64,000 bases of DNA from CATOSD01 sp965203135 (lineage in GTDB: Bacteria; Chloroflexota; Dehalococcoidia; Lucifugimonadales; CATOSD01), in NCBI GenBank assembly GCA_965203135.1, contig CBDBBO010000003.1:62001-126000 (forward strand), in the 5' to 3' direction. The notes under the pieces are model-generated. The model did not search any database, was not told where the DNA came from, and was given only the letters and a program-made list of their open reading frames with translations. The position numbers and the translations under genes were made by a program. Positions within the stretch are counted from its first letter, which is position 1, and every line of letters starts with the position of its first letter. This document shows, piece by piece, positions 34,261-43,182 of the stretch.

Positions 34261-35134
34261 AAGAGGGCGTCTAAAAAGTGGTCACATAATGCCTATGCGC
34301 AGGAGTAGGGATGATGTTAAACCATCCTCATGGACAGACAAGCCTATCCCAGCGACCTCAGTGACTCCGAGTGGCGACAGTTGGAACCCCTGTTGCCCGC
34401 TCCCAAACCTGGAGGCAGGCCGATCAAGTATCCTCGCCGGGAGGTGATCAACGCCATCATGTACGTGCTCAGGAGCGGTTGCCCGTGGCGGATGCTGCCT
34501 CACGACCTTCCCCCCTGGCGCACGGCGTTTCACTACTTCCGCACCTGGCGAAAGGACGGAACGTGGGAGAGGGTCCATGAAGCCGTGCGCGAGAGGGTAC
34601 GGACATCCGATGGACGACAGACAAGTCCGAGCGCGGCGATCATAGACAGCCAGAGCGTGAAGACGACGGAAAAAGGGGGCCTCGCGGCTACGACGCCGGC
34701 AAGAAGGTGACGGGCCGCAAGCGACATATCGTCGTGGACACGATGGGACTGTTGCTGGCCGTCGTGGTCCATCCGGCTGACATCCAGGACCGAGATGGGG
34801 CAAAGCCGGTCATTGGCAAGCTGAAGGGACGGTTTCCGCATCTGCGGTTGATCTGGGCGGACGCCGGTTACGCAGGCCGGTTGGTCGATTGGGTGATGTC
34901 CTTGTCGGGTTGGACCCTGGAGATTGTGAGGCGTCCGAGAAGCAGCCATCGGTTCGAGGTGTTGCCGCGGAGATGGGTGGTCGAGAGGACTTTCGCATGG
35001 CTGGGACGCTGCCGTCGGCTGAGCAAAGACTACGAGGAACTGTCGGAGACTACCGAGGCATGGATATACAGCGCTATGACGAGACTGATGCTCAAGCGGT
35101 TAGCGCGCACCACTGCTTTTTAGACACCCTCTAA
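34260..35134 (+). mobile_element. IS5-family insertion sequence C, about 869 bp
   Basis: Element 34263-35131. Inverted repeats GAGGGCGTCTAAAAAG and the complement of GAGGGTGTCTAAAAAG, one mismatch in 16. TAA at 34260-34262 and 35132-35134 is the target duplication (TNA). Two transposase frames on the plus strand. Its right end touches the first codon of the broken GIY-YIG gene. Confidence 0.87.
34330..35123 (+). CDS. IS5-family transposase of element C, split by a frame break at A5G5
   Basis: First frame (34330-34710) has MDRQAYPSDLSDSEWRQLEP, RPIKYPRREVINAIMYVLRSG and the first Asp in AIIDSQSVKTTEKGG. The second frame runs to 35123 with KVTGRKRHIVVDTMG (continued GLLLAVVVH), DAGYAG (second Asp) and RRWVVERTFAWLGR. 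The break is at A5G5 (34670-34679). A -1 shift there restores the family motif KGGPRGYDAGKKVTGRKRH. Confidence 0.83.
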
Positions 35135-35507
35135 GTGCCCGAGTTCTCTCAAGATTGGGCTAGAGGAGATCAACAGGCATCTGAGTTCTACGTCTACATC
35201 CTGCAGTTACAGGATGACAGTTACTATGTTGGACACACGAATAATCTTGAGCGACGACTGCATCAGCATCGCATTGCGAGGGCCCGATCAACGGCAGGAA
35301 AGGAGCCGGTCCTCGTGTGGTACAACATTGTTGAAACGCGAGACCAGGCCACAAATCTTGAGTTCCAACTGAAGCACACAAGCCCCCGTGTAGTCGCCGA
35401 AATGATTGACAAATTCAATCAGGCCCTGAAGGGCGGACTTCCACGCCTAGCGACCAAAGACGATATAGAAGCCTTGCAAAAAAGCATCAAAGGATTTAAC
35501 TCCTTAC

Positions 35508-36437
35508 TAGGAGCCTATCCGATAACTCCGGCTGCACGATATGTTGTTTGAGCGCAGGCGAGATGAAGCATAGCCAGGTAGTTATCCAAGCGCTTTTCCC
35601 ACCGGACCAGCAGCCTTCTGGACCGATTCAACCAACTGTGACTGCGCTCGACCACCCAGCGGCGGGCGCGGTATCCGGGAACGGTCTGTTTGTCCTTGCG
35701 TTCCTCGCCTCGACTTCGTATGTGCGCTGTGTATCCGTAGCTAGACACCAACTCCTGAACCTCAGGATAGTCATAGCCCTTGTCTAAACACAGCCCTTGA
35801 GGCCGTTGCGGTTGGGGCGCCGGACGGTCTCCCACAACGGCTTGGAGAGTTGGCTCAGCCAGCTTCATATCGTGGCGATTGGCGCCGTCCACGCTTATTC
35901 CTATCGGAATGCCGTTACCATCGGTCAGCAGACTTCGCTTTGTACCCGTCTTGCCTCTGTCCGTAGGGTTGGGGCCAGTACCCTCACCCCCCGAGCGGAG
36001 CCTTCGTCATGGCTCCATCCATTGCCTGCCACTGCCATTGTATGCCGTGTAACTCGTCGTACTCGGCCAACCCGTGCTTCCATAGCCTCTCGAAGACTCC
36101 GTCTTTCACCCAACGCTGATAGCGGTCGTGCACGGTGCTCGGGGCTCCGTACGTTCGAGGCATGGACTTCCACTGGCAGCCGGTGCGCAACACGTAGAGT
36201 ATCCCGTCCATACAATCGCGGGCGGACTTCCAGGGCCTTCCGCCCTTCGGACCCATCTCGTCCAGGGGCAGCAAGGGCTCGATTCTTTCCCAAAGCGCAT
36301 CGGACATGCGCATGTCGTCTCCCGCAACACGTTTTCCACTCTTGGTCATGTCCTTCCTCCATACGGAATTGGAGAAAGCGTAAATGAAGTACCATACGGC
36401 GACTCAAGGCGATTTAGGGTTATCGGATAGGCTCTAG
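35508..36437 (-). mobile_element. IS5-family insertion sequence D, about 924 bp
   Basis: Element 35511-36434. Perfect 16-bp inverted repeats GAGCCTATCCGATAAC. TAG at 35508-35510 and 36435-36437 is the target duplication (CTAG if the last element base is counted). Two minus-strand transposase frames. A partial copy of its right end is at 34241-34260. Confidence 0.88.
35515..36349 (-). CDS. IS5-family transposase of element D, split by a frame break at a G6 run
   Basis: N-terminal frame (35984-36349): SDALWERIEPLLPLDEMGPK, GRPWKSARDCMDGILYVLRTG and the first Asp in MDGAMTKAPLGG, then TGA. The C-terminal frame, to 35515, includes TGPNPTDRGKTGTKRSLLTD, LDKGYD and RRWVVERSHSWLNRSRRLLV. The break lies at six G on the coding strand (C6 at 35987-35992). 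One G fewer restores LGGEGTGPNPTDRG. Confidence 0.83.
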
Positions 36438-36509
36438 GTTGGTTATGCTTCTGCTCTGTGGCTTTGGTAGTTCTAGCGATCGTCTTGACTGTCTTGTCCT
36501 TGTAGCCAA

Positions 36510-37427
36510 TCAAGCGAACACCTCCTCCACGTCGACCCTCTCGGGAATGATCCCCTGCTCCACGTTCCAGTCGATGAACGTCTCCAGCGTCACCCGGTTG
36601 GCCTCGATTCCGTATGGTAGCGGCTCATCGACACGGGCCGATCGCAACGGCGCAACCGACTCGTCGCTTGGATGCGGATCCGCGCCCGCCGCAAGCCTGT
36701 TGGCATACTCGTCCCTGGCCGCTTCGAACAACTCGAACAGCTCGCCGGCAAGCCACGGGTTCGCATCGAGCGTGTCGTCCCTGATGACGACGATGTGGCT
36801 TATCGGGTACACACCCGTCTCCTCGTGGAAGCGCAGTGCGGCGTCGCGAGCATCCAGGATCAGCGGACGTACCCGCGCCGCGTCCAGCCCGCCCACGCCG
36901 ATGGCCGCGTCCAGTTCGCCGCTGAGCAGCATGTCGCCGAGGTCGCTGCCGGCCGGCGCGGACACCACGTTCGGCGGCTCTACGAACTCCGCCACGTGCT
37001 CGTCCGAACCCAACACCCACGTCACCGCGTCCAGATCCAGGCCGTGTTCATGCTTCAATATCCCCCTGGCCCACACGCCGGGCGTCACCGTGTACGCGCG
37101 CACCCCCACCCGCTTGCCAGCCAGATCCCTCGGAGACTCGATGCCCGCGTCCACGTTGCACACGACGTCGCCGTGATTGAAGCTGCGCGTTATGAACACC
37201 GGAATCGCCGTCATCGGCTTACCGTGAGCTCTCGCGCACAGGTAGGTCGAGAGCGCCATCTCTGAGACCTCGTAGGCGTTCGTCCTCACCATCGTCCTGA
37301 ACACGCCCACGATGGTCTCGTACTCGGCCCAGTCGAACGCCACCCGCTCGGACGCCACCGAGCCATCCAGCAGCGGCAACGTGTGCCCGTATCGCCCAAT
37401 CGCCGTCTTCGCCATGATCTTCGCCAT
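36510..37427 (-). CDS. 4,5-dihydroxyphthalate decarboxylase-like / periplasmic-binding-fold protein
   Basis: 305 aa from ATG 37427 (GGAGAGGAGC upstream). Opens KTAIGRYGHTLPLLDGSV, like dihydroxyphthalate decarboxylases, with the two-lobe fold of type 2 periplasmic binding proteins: FRTMVRTNAYEVSEMALSTY, PVFITRSFNHGDVVC, DLAGKRVGVRAYTVTPGVWARG. No signal peptide at this start, so a cytoplasmic enzyme is more likely than a transporter subunit. Divergent from the acyl-CoA dehydrogenase pair. Aromatic-acid degradation is a guess. Confidence 0.78.
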   Translation of the reverse strand: MAKIMAKTAIGRYGHTLPLLDGSVASERVAFDWAEYETIVGVFRTMVRTNAYEVSEMALSTYLCARAHGKPMTAIPVFITRSFNHGDVVCNVDAGIESPRDLAGKRVGVRAYTVTPGVWARGILKHEHGLDLDAVTWVLGSDEHVAEFVEPPNVVSAPAGSDLGDMLLSGELDAAIGVGGLDAARVRPLILDARDAALRFHEETGVYPISHIVVIRDDTLDANPWLAGELFELFEAARDEYANRLAAGADPHPSDESVAPLRSARVDEPLPYGIEANRVTLETFIDWNVEQGIIPERVDVEEVFA

Positions 37428-37658
37428 CCGTGGTTGCTCCTCTCCTGCGTCTCTCATCGTCATCACGTCATCCGCCGCTAGTCCCGGTACGATTCCAGTC
37501 TGGAGGCCCATCGCAAGCCTAAGCGGGCCGCGCCCACCAGTCAACCTGATGCGCGTTGACATCTGCTATCCCCGCCTATATCTTGAACTTGCGCGAAGGA
37601 TGGCGCCGGTCTTACCCCCGGCACACACCCGAGCGCCAATCGTCTAGGAGGCGCTTTC

Positions 37659-38906
37659 ATGGATTTCATGTACAGATACACCCCGGAGCAGGAAGAGTTT
37701 CGCCGCGAAGTGCGGGAGTGGCTCGCCGACAACCTGCCCACCGACATCAACCGACCACTGGAGTCGAGCCACGTCGACGCCCACACGTGGGAGCAGATTC
37801 GACAGTTCCGGCTGCGTCTCGGAGAAAAGGGCTGGTTGCACCCGGCGTTCCCCAAGGAGTACGGCGGCGGTGGGCTGTCGACCGAAGAGAGCGTGGTTAT
37901 CCGCGAGGAGCTTGAGAAGGCCGATCTTCCGCCGTTCTACGACAACAGCCTCGACCTTCCCGCCATCCTGGTGTGGGGCACGGAGGAGCAAAAGCAGGAG
38001 ATCCTCTGGCCGCGGCTGCGGGGAGAGAAGCTCGGCTGGCAGCTCTTCACCGAGCCCGGCGCGGGGTCCGACCTGGCGAGCCTTCAGATGCGGGCCGTCC
38101 GGGACGGAGACGATTGGGTGCTGACCGGCCAGAAGGTGTTCGTTGGCGGAGATGCCGGATACGTCGACCCGGACAACAAGGTGCCCGATGACGTCCAGAT
38201 GGGCGAGCTGTTCACGCTGGCAGTCACCGACCCTGACGCTCCCCGCCACCGTAACATGGGCTACTTCATGGTGCCCGGCGACACCCCGGGCATCACGGTG
38301 CAGACACTCGATCTGCTCGTCGGCCAGGGCAAGCGCCACGTGTTCATGGACAACGTGCGCGTGCCCGCAAGCCGGCTGATTGGCGGCGAGACCCAGGGCT
38401 GGCAAGTTGCTCAAACCACGCTCGAAATCGAACATGGCGGCGGCGGCGAGGTGGTGCCCAGGAACTCCACCTTCAAGAAGTTCCTGGCCTACTGCATGGA
38501 AAACGGCATGGACCGCGAAGAGCACAACGAGCAGCTTCTCATGAAGGCATACATCGACAACGAGGTGCAGCGGCTTCTTGGCGCGCGCAACCACTGGATG
38601 TACAGCACCCACCAGGAGATGAGCTTCCACGGCTCGCACCTGTCGCTCTGGCGCCGGGAGGCCGGCCTGCGCACGGCGGACGTCATCCGGGAGGTCGGCG
38701 GCCTGAAGGCCATGCTGGACTTCGAAGACTCTATGGCCCCCATAGACGGCGAGCTTGAGGTGCACCAGCGCGCCAGCCTGACCGCGGCCCACCCCGGCGG
38801 CGCAATCGAAATCCAGAAGGTCATCATCGCCCGCAGGCTCGGGGTAAGCCGCACGCGTGAACGCGCCGCGCCAACGCCGTCCACGACGGCAGCCGCCCGC
38901 AGCTAG
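37659..38906 (+). CDS. Acyl-CoA dehydrogenase family protein
   Basis: 415 aa; AGGAGG 9 nt before the ATG. N-terminal EFRREVREWLADNLP, WLHPAFPKEYGGGGLS, FAD/substrate segment QLFTEPGAGSDLASLQMRA and VPGDTPGITV fit the CaiA-like acyl-CoA dehydrogenases. The C-terminal tail (RTRERAAPTPSTTAAARS) is unusual and probably disordered. The second dehydrogenase follows 91 nt later; such pairs often form a heteromeric enzyme acting on branched or steroid/aromatic side chains. Confidence 0.9.
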   Translation: MDFMYRYTPEQEEFRREVREWLADNLPTDINRPLESSHVDAHTWEQIRQFRLRLGEKGWLHPAFPKEYGGGGLSTEESVVIREELEKADLPPFYDNSLDLPAILVWGTEEQKQEILWPRLRGEKLGWQLFTEPGAGSDLASLQMRAVRDGDDWVLTGQKVFVGGDAGYVDPDNKVPDDVQMGELFTLAVTDPDAPRHRNMGYFMVPGDTPGITVQTLDLLVGQGKRHVFMDNVRVPASRLIGGETQGWQVAQTTLEIEHGGGGEVVPRNSTFKKFLAYCMENGMDREEHNEQLLMKAYIDNEVQRLLGARNHWMYSTHQEMSFHGSHLSLWRREAGLRTADVIREVGGLKAMLDFEDSMAPIDGELEVHQRASLTAAHPGGAIEIQKVIIARRLGVSRTRERAAPTPSTTAAARS

Positions 38907-38920
38907 CGCGCCAACCGGAA

Positions 38921-38957
38921 GCCCCTTCCCCCTGACGGGCGAAGGAGAGGATGGGGG
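38921..38957. repeat. Dispersed C-rich intergenic repeat, copy 2
   Basis: CCCCTTCCCCCTGACGGG followed by CGAAGGAGAGGATGGGGG; same order of blocks as at 26446 but with a degraded palindrome. Lies between the two acyl-CoA dehydrogenase genes. Confidence 0.55.
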
Positions 38958-38996
38958 TGAGTCTGGCGACCTCACAGTCCCACACGGGGAGACGAC

Positions 38997-40124
38997 ATGG
39001 ACCTTTCCCTCTCTCAAGAGCAAACTATGATAAAGAACTCCGCCCAGGAGTTCCTCCGGCAGGAACTGCCGAAAGAGCGCGTGGACGAACTCTTCCGCTC
39101 CGACACCGGCCACGACCCCGAGCTGTGGAACAAGATGGGGAGCCTGGGCTGGGCGGGCATGTCGCTGCCGGCCGAGTACGGCGGCCAAGCCTCGGATTAC
39201 ACCACAATGGGCGTCCTGTTCGAGGAGCTCGGCGCGGCCCTGTGCCCCAGCCCCCTGCTTTCGTCCGTGCTCGCAGCGCAAATCGTCCTCGAGGCCGGTG
39301 ACGATGGCCAGAAGCAACGGCTTCTCCCATCCATCGCCCGGGGCGACATCATCGCCGCCGTAGCGTACACCGAGGCCAGCGGTAGCTGGGACCCCGACTC
39401 CGTCACGCTCACCGCAACTCGCCACGGTGATGCGTTCGAGTTGAGCGGAGCCAAGGCGTTCGTGCCTGACGCTCACCTCGCCGACAACCTGCTGGTGGTC
39501 GGAAGAACGGAAGGCTCGGCCGGCCTGTCCGTCTTCCTGGTGGACCGGGCTGCGCGCGGCCTGACCGTACGCCCTCACACCGGCTGGCTCGGCGACTTGC
39601 TGTGCGAGGTCACGCTGGACGGCGTGCGCGTCCAAGATTCAGCGGTGCTCGGCGAGCCCGGAGCGGCGGGCCACGGCCTCGAATCCGCGATCGACAGGGC
39701 CACGGCGCTGCTCTGCGCCTACATGCTGGGCGGCTGCAGGCGGGTGCTGGAAATCAGCATCGAGTACAGCCAGAACCGCATCCAGTTCGGCGTGCCCATC
39801 GGCAACTTCCAGCGTGTTCAGGACCACCTGATTGAGGCGCTCAACTCGGAGCAGGCCACTCGCTGGACCACCTACGAGGCGCTCTGGAAGCTGGACGGCG
39901 GCGCCACCGACGCTCAACTCGCGATCTCGATGGCGAAGGCCGTGGCCAGCGACGCCTACTTCACCGCCTGCGAGGCGGGGCACCACGTCCACGGCGGCAT
40001 CGGCGTGGACATGAATTACGGCCTGGCTTACTATACCCAGAAGTCGCGCACGCTACAGCACTACCTGGGCGACGCCGTGCACCACCGCAAGCGGATGGCG
40101 GCACTGCTGAGGGAGGCGGCCTAG
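38997..40124 (+). CDS. Acyl-CoA dehydrogenase family protein
   Basis: 375 aa. MDLSLSQEQTMIKNSAQEFLR, WAGMSLPAEYGGQASDYTTM, AAVAYTEASGSWDPDSVTLTA and the C-terminal ACEAGHHVHGGIGVDMNYGL are typical. Shorter than its neighbour and divergent from it, so it may be the non-catalytic partner of a heterodimer. Ends 4 nt inside the end of convergent ruvX. Confidence 0.9.
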   Translation: MDLSLSQEQTMIKNSAQEFLRQELPKERVDELFRSDTGHDPELWNKMGSLGWAGMSLPAEYGGQASDYTTMGVLFEELGAALCPSPLLSSVLAAQIVLEAGDDGQKQRLLPSIARGDIIAAVAYTEASGSWDPDSVTLTATRHGDAFELSGAKAFVPDAHLADNLLVVGRTEGSAGLSVFLVDRAARGLTVRPHTGWLGDLLCEVTLDGVRVQDSAVLGEPGAAGHGLESAIDRATALLCAYMLGGCRRVLEISIEYSQNRIQFGVPIGNFQRVQDHLIEALNSEQATRWTTYEALWKLDGGATDAQLAISMAKAVASDAYFTACEAGHHVHGGIGVDMNYGLAYYTQKSRTLQHYLGDAVHHRKRMAALLREAA

Positions 40125-40537
40125 CCCAGCCGGCGCGAGTCCAGGTAGCCCTGCAGGATCACTGCGGCAGCGGCGGAGTCGAGCCTCCCTCTGTCGCGCG
40201 AGGTTTCGACGCCCTGCCCTCTCAGTAGCCTCTCAGCTTGAGCGGTCGAGAGCCGCTCGTCTACCGTCGTGACCGGAACCTCCACGAGATTGGTGAGCTC
40301 CCGCACGAACGCCGCGACCCGTCCCGCCTGGCGTCCCCGTTCGCCGGACATCGAGTAGGGCATGCCGACCACGATCTCGCTCAATTCCATGCCTGAGGCG
40401 TGGCGCGCGGCCATCTCGTGGGCCGGCTCGCGACCGTCGAGTTCTAGGGCTTCGATGGGCGACGCCAACAGTCCCGTGGGGTCGCTGAGCGCGAGGCCGA
40501 TGCGACTCTCACCAACGTCGAGGGCGAGAATTCTCAT
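40121..40537 (-). CDS. ruvX: Putative pre-16S rRNA nuclease / Holliday junction resolvase RuvX (YqgF)
   Basis: 138 aa RNase H-fold protein: LALDVGESRIGLALSDPTG at the N-terminus (catalytic Asp), VVGMPYSMSGERGRQA, DERLSTAQAERLL and the final D in RDRGRLDSAAAAVILQGYLD. Functions in 16S rRNA 5' end maturation in E. coli. Start overlaps the alaS stop (GTGA-type coupling), the common alaS-ruvX arrangement. Confidence 0.92.
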   Translation of the reverse strand: MRILALDVGESRIGLALSDPTGLLASPIEALELDGREPAHEMAARHASGMELSEIVVGMPYSMSGERGRQAGRVAAFVRELTNLVEVPVTTVDERLSTAQAERLLRGQGVETSRDRGRLDSAAAAVILQGYLDSRRLG

Positions 40538-43182
40538 TCGGCCTGGCCCTCGCGCACCAGGCCGGGCACAAGCGCCAGCGCATCGTCCAGCCCTTCCGCG
40601 CGCCGCCCGCCCGCCTGCGCCACGTCCGGGCGCCCGCCGCCGCCGCCCTGTATGGCCTTGGCGGCGCCCCTGGCTATGACGCTGGCGTCCAGACCCCGTT
40701 CTACGAGGTCCTGAGTCACCATCGATACCAGCAGGGGCCGTTCGCCTATCACGGAGCCGAGCACGATCACCCCACTGCCCATCTTGTCGCGTAGCCAGTC
40801 CCCCACCTCGCGCAGCCCGTCGGCGTTGGCGGCGGTGGTACGGACAGCCAGCACGCTCACGCCGTCGACGTCCTGCTGGTCCGCGAGCAGGCTCTCAGCC
40901 GCCTGTAGGGACAGGCGTCGCTCGAGCGCCGAGCGCGCCCGGTTCGCCTCGTCCAGCGCTTCCACGAGCGACTGCACCCTGTCCTCCGCCTCGGTCGGCG
41001 GGACCTGGAGCCTGCGCGCTACGGCCTCCTCGCGCCTGAACCGCTCCCAGACCAACCGCTCGGCGGCCCGGCCGCTGACCGCCTCGATGCGGCGCATTCC
41101 CGCGCCGACGCTGGACTCGCCGAGCACGTACACCGCGCCCAATTCGCCGGTGCGCTCGACGTGCGTGCCGCCGCAAACCTCGAAACTGAACGTCGCGCCG
41201 TTCGCGATCTCGACCAGGCGCACGCGGTCGCCGTACTTGTCGCCGAAGAACGCCAGCGCACCCCTGTTGATGGCGGAGGCGTAGGTGTCCTCGCTCTTCA
41301 CGATGCGGGCGTTCTGGCGGAGCTTCTCGTTGACCAGAAGCTGCACCTGCCACATCTCCTCGTCCGTGACAGGCTGGACGTGGGAGAAGTCGAACCGCAA
41401 CCTGTCGGGCGCGACGAGAGAGCCCGCTTGCCGCACGTGCGGCCCGAGCACCTGTCGCAGCGCGGCGTGCAGCAGGTGAGTCGCAGTGTGGTTGCGCGCG
41501 GTGTCCTCCCGGCGAATCTCGTCCACATAGGCCTCCACGCTGTCGCCCAGGGCGATGGAGCCGGAGGCCACAGTGCCGAAGTGGACGATCACCTCTGGCA
41601 TCACCTCCAGCGTGTCACGCACCTCAACGCTGCCGTTGGGGCCGACAAGCTGGCCGGCGTCCCCGATCTGGCCGCCGCCCTCCGGGTAGAATGGCGTCTC
41701 TACCAGCACTATCTCGACGTCCTGGCCTTCGGTAGCTTCCGAGGCGAGCTCGTCTCCGCTGACGAGGCCCACTACCACGGAGCTCGCCGTAAGCTGCTCG
41801 TAGCCCAGGAAGCGCGTGGCGCCGACGGCCATGCTCTCGTACACCCGGATCTTGGCGCGGTCGCCGCCGAACTGGGCGGTCGCGCGGGCGCGCTCCCGCT
41901 GGGACGCCATCTGCTCCTCGAACCCGGCCATGTCCACGTCGATGCCGCGCTCTCTCGCGATCTCGCTGGTCATCTCGACGGGAAAGCCGTAGGTGTCCCA
42001 CAGCCGGAACACCACCTCGCCGGGCAGCGAGTCGGCTCCCTCCAGCGCCTCCGTTAGCGCCTCGTAGCCGTTGCGGAAGGCCTGCTGGAAGCGTTCCTCC
42101 TCCAGCCTCAGCACAGTCAGTATGAAGTCCTGGTGGTTGCGAAGCTCGGGGTAGATGTCGCCCATCTGCGCGATGACCTCGCCCGCAACGTCGCCCAGGA
42201 ACGCGCCCTCCAGGCCGAGCTGCCGTCCGTGGCGTATCGCGCGGCGGATGACGCGGCGCAGCACGTATCCCCTGCCTTCGTTGCCCGGCACCACGCCGTC
42301 GCCGATGAGGAACGTGGAGCTGCGCGCGTGCTCGGCGACGACGCGCATGGCGTAGTCGTCGGCTTCGTCATCGCCGTAGCTGCCCCCCGACAGCGCCTCG
42401 ACGCGGGCGAGCAGCGGCAGGAACAGATCGGTCTCGTAGATCGTGGTAACGCCCTGCATGACGACGGCGGCGCGCTCGAGGCCCATGCCGGTGTCCACGC
42501 TGGGCGCGGGAAGCGGGTCGCGCGTGCCGTCGAGGTGGTGGTAGAACTGCATGAACACCAGATTCCACAGCTCCACGTACCTGTCACAGGCGTCGCCGGC
42601 GTCGTTCTTGGGATAGGCGCAGTTGGGGCCGCAGTCTGGGCGCAAACACCCCCTGCCCTCGCCAAAGTCGAAGTGGAGCTCGCTGCACGGGCCGCACGGC
42701 CCCTCCAGGCCGGCCGGTCCCCACCAGTTGTCCTCATCGCCGAACCTGTAAATCTCGTCCTCGGCGATGCCGACATCGCGCCAAAGATCGAAGCTCTCGT
42801 CGTCGGTGTCGTGGATGGTGATGGCGAAGCGCTCCTTGGCCAGCCCGAACTCCGTCTCGAAGAACTCCAGCGCGAAGGCGATGGCCTCTTTCTTGAAGTA
42901 GTCGCCGATGCTGAAGTTGCCCAGCATTTCGAACAGCGTGAGGTGCGTGGAGTCTCCCACCTCGTCTATGTCGACCGTGCGGAAGGACTTCTGGGAAGAG
43001 GTGAGCCGCCTGTTGGGAGGCTCGGCCTCGCCGGAGAAGTACGGCTTGAACTGGACCATGCCCGCGGACGTCAGCAGCAGGGTCGGGTCGCCGACCGGTA
43101 TTAGCGAGGAGCTCGCGACGCGAGTGTGCGCCTTGCTCTCGAAGTAGCCAAGGAACCGCTCGCGAATCTGGTTGCTGTTCAT
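40534..43182 (-). CDS. alaS: Alanyl-tRNA synthetase
   Basis: 882 aa from ATG 43182 (MNSNQIRERFLGYFESKAHT), standard length. Class II catalytic core (VGDPTLLLTSAGMVQFKPYF, FEMLGNFSIGDYF, GMGLERAA), editing domain with HTATHLLHAALR and CGGTHVERTGELG (zinc/editing His and Cys), and C-Ala domain ending GGGGGRPDVAQAGG. Charges tRNA-Ala in the cytoplasm. An upstream in-frame extension to 43275 has no support. No T-box leader is seen upstream. Confidence 0.96.
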   Translation of the reverse strand: MNSNQIRERFLGYFESKAHTRVASSSLIPVGDPTLLLTSAGMVQFKPYFSGEAEPPNRRLTSSQKSFRTVDIDEVGDSTHLTLFEMLGNFSIGDYFKKEAIAFALEFFETEFGLAKERFAITIHDTDDESFDLWRDVGIAEDEIYRFGDEDNWWGPAGLEGPCGPCSELHFDFGEGRGCLRPDCGPNCAYPKNDAGDACDRYVELWNLVFMQFYHHLDGTRDPLPAPSVDTGMGLERAAVVMQGVTTIYETDLFLPLLARVEALSGGSYGDDEADDYAMRVVAEHARSSTFLIGDGVVPGNEGRGYVLRRVIRRAIRHGRQLGLEGAFLGDVAGEVIAQMGDIYPELRNHQDFILTVLRLEEERFQQAFRNGYEALTEALEGADSLPGEVVFRLWDTYGFPVEMTSEIARERGIDVDMAGFEEQMASQRERARATAQFGGDRAKIRVYESMAVGATRFLGYEQLTASSVVVGLVSGDELASEATEGQDVEIVLVETPFYPEGGGQIGDAGQLVGPNGSVEVRDTLEVMPEVIVHFGTVASGSIALGDSVEAYVDEIRREDTARNHTATHLLHAALRQVLGPHVRQAGSLVAPDRLRFDFSHVQPVTDEEMWQVQLLVNEKLRQNARIVKSEDTYASAINRGALAFFGDKYGDRVRLVEIANGATFSFEVCGGTHVERTGELGAVYVLGESSVGAGMRRIEAVSGRAAERLVWERFRREEAVARRLQVPPTEAEDRVQSLVEALDEANRARSALERRLSLQAAESLLADQQDVDGVSVLAVRTTAANADGLREVGDWLRDKMGSGVIVLGSVIGERPLLVSMVTQDLVERGLDASVIARGAAKAIQGGGGGRPDVAQAGGRRAEGLDDALALVPGLVREGQAE

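Larger units (their letters stand above)
35135..36505 (+). pseudogene. GIY-YIG nuclease-domain gene interrupted by IS element D
   Basis: Coding from GTG 35135 to the IS at 35511. The GIY-YIG core is clear: FYVYILQLQDDSYYVGHTNN, LERRLHQHR and the later Asn-Glu pair in ATNLEFQLKH. At the IS the frame enters element DNA and stops at 35551. Removing element D and one TAG continues the frame as LLGWLCFCSVALVVLAIVLT plus VLSL to a stop at 36503, giving a C-terminal membrane helix (147 aa in total). The 5' end may also be lost, since element C abuts the GTG and no ribosome site remains. Confidence 0.8.

Noticed and set aside
40784..43104. Plus-strand open frames over alaS
   Set aside because: Shadows of alaS; no independent support.
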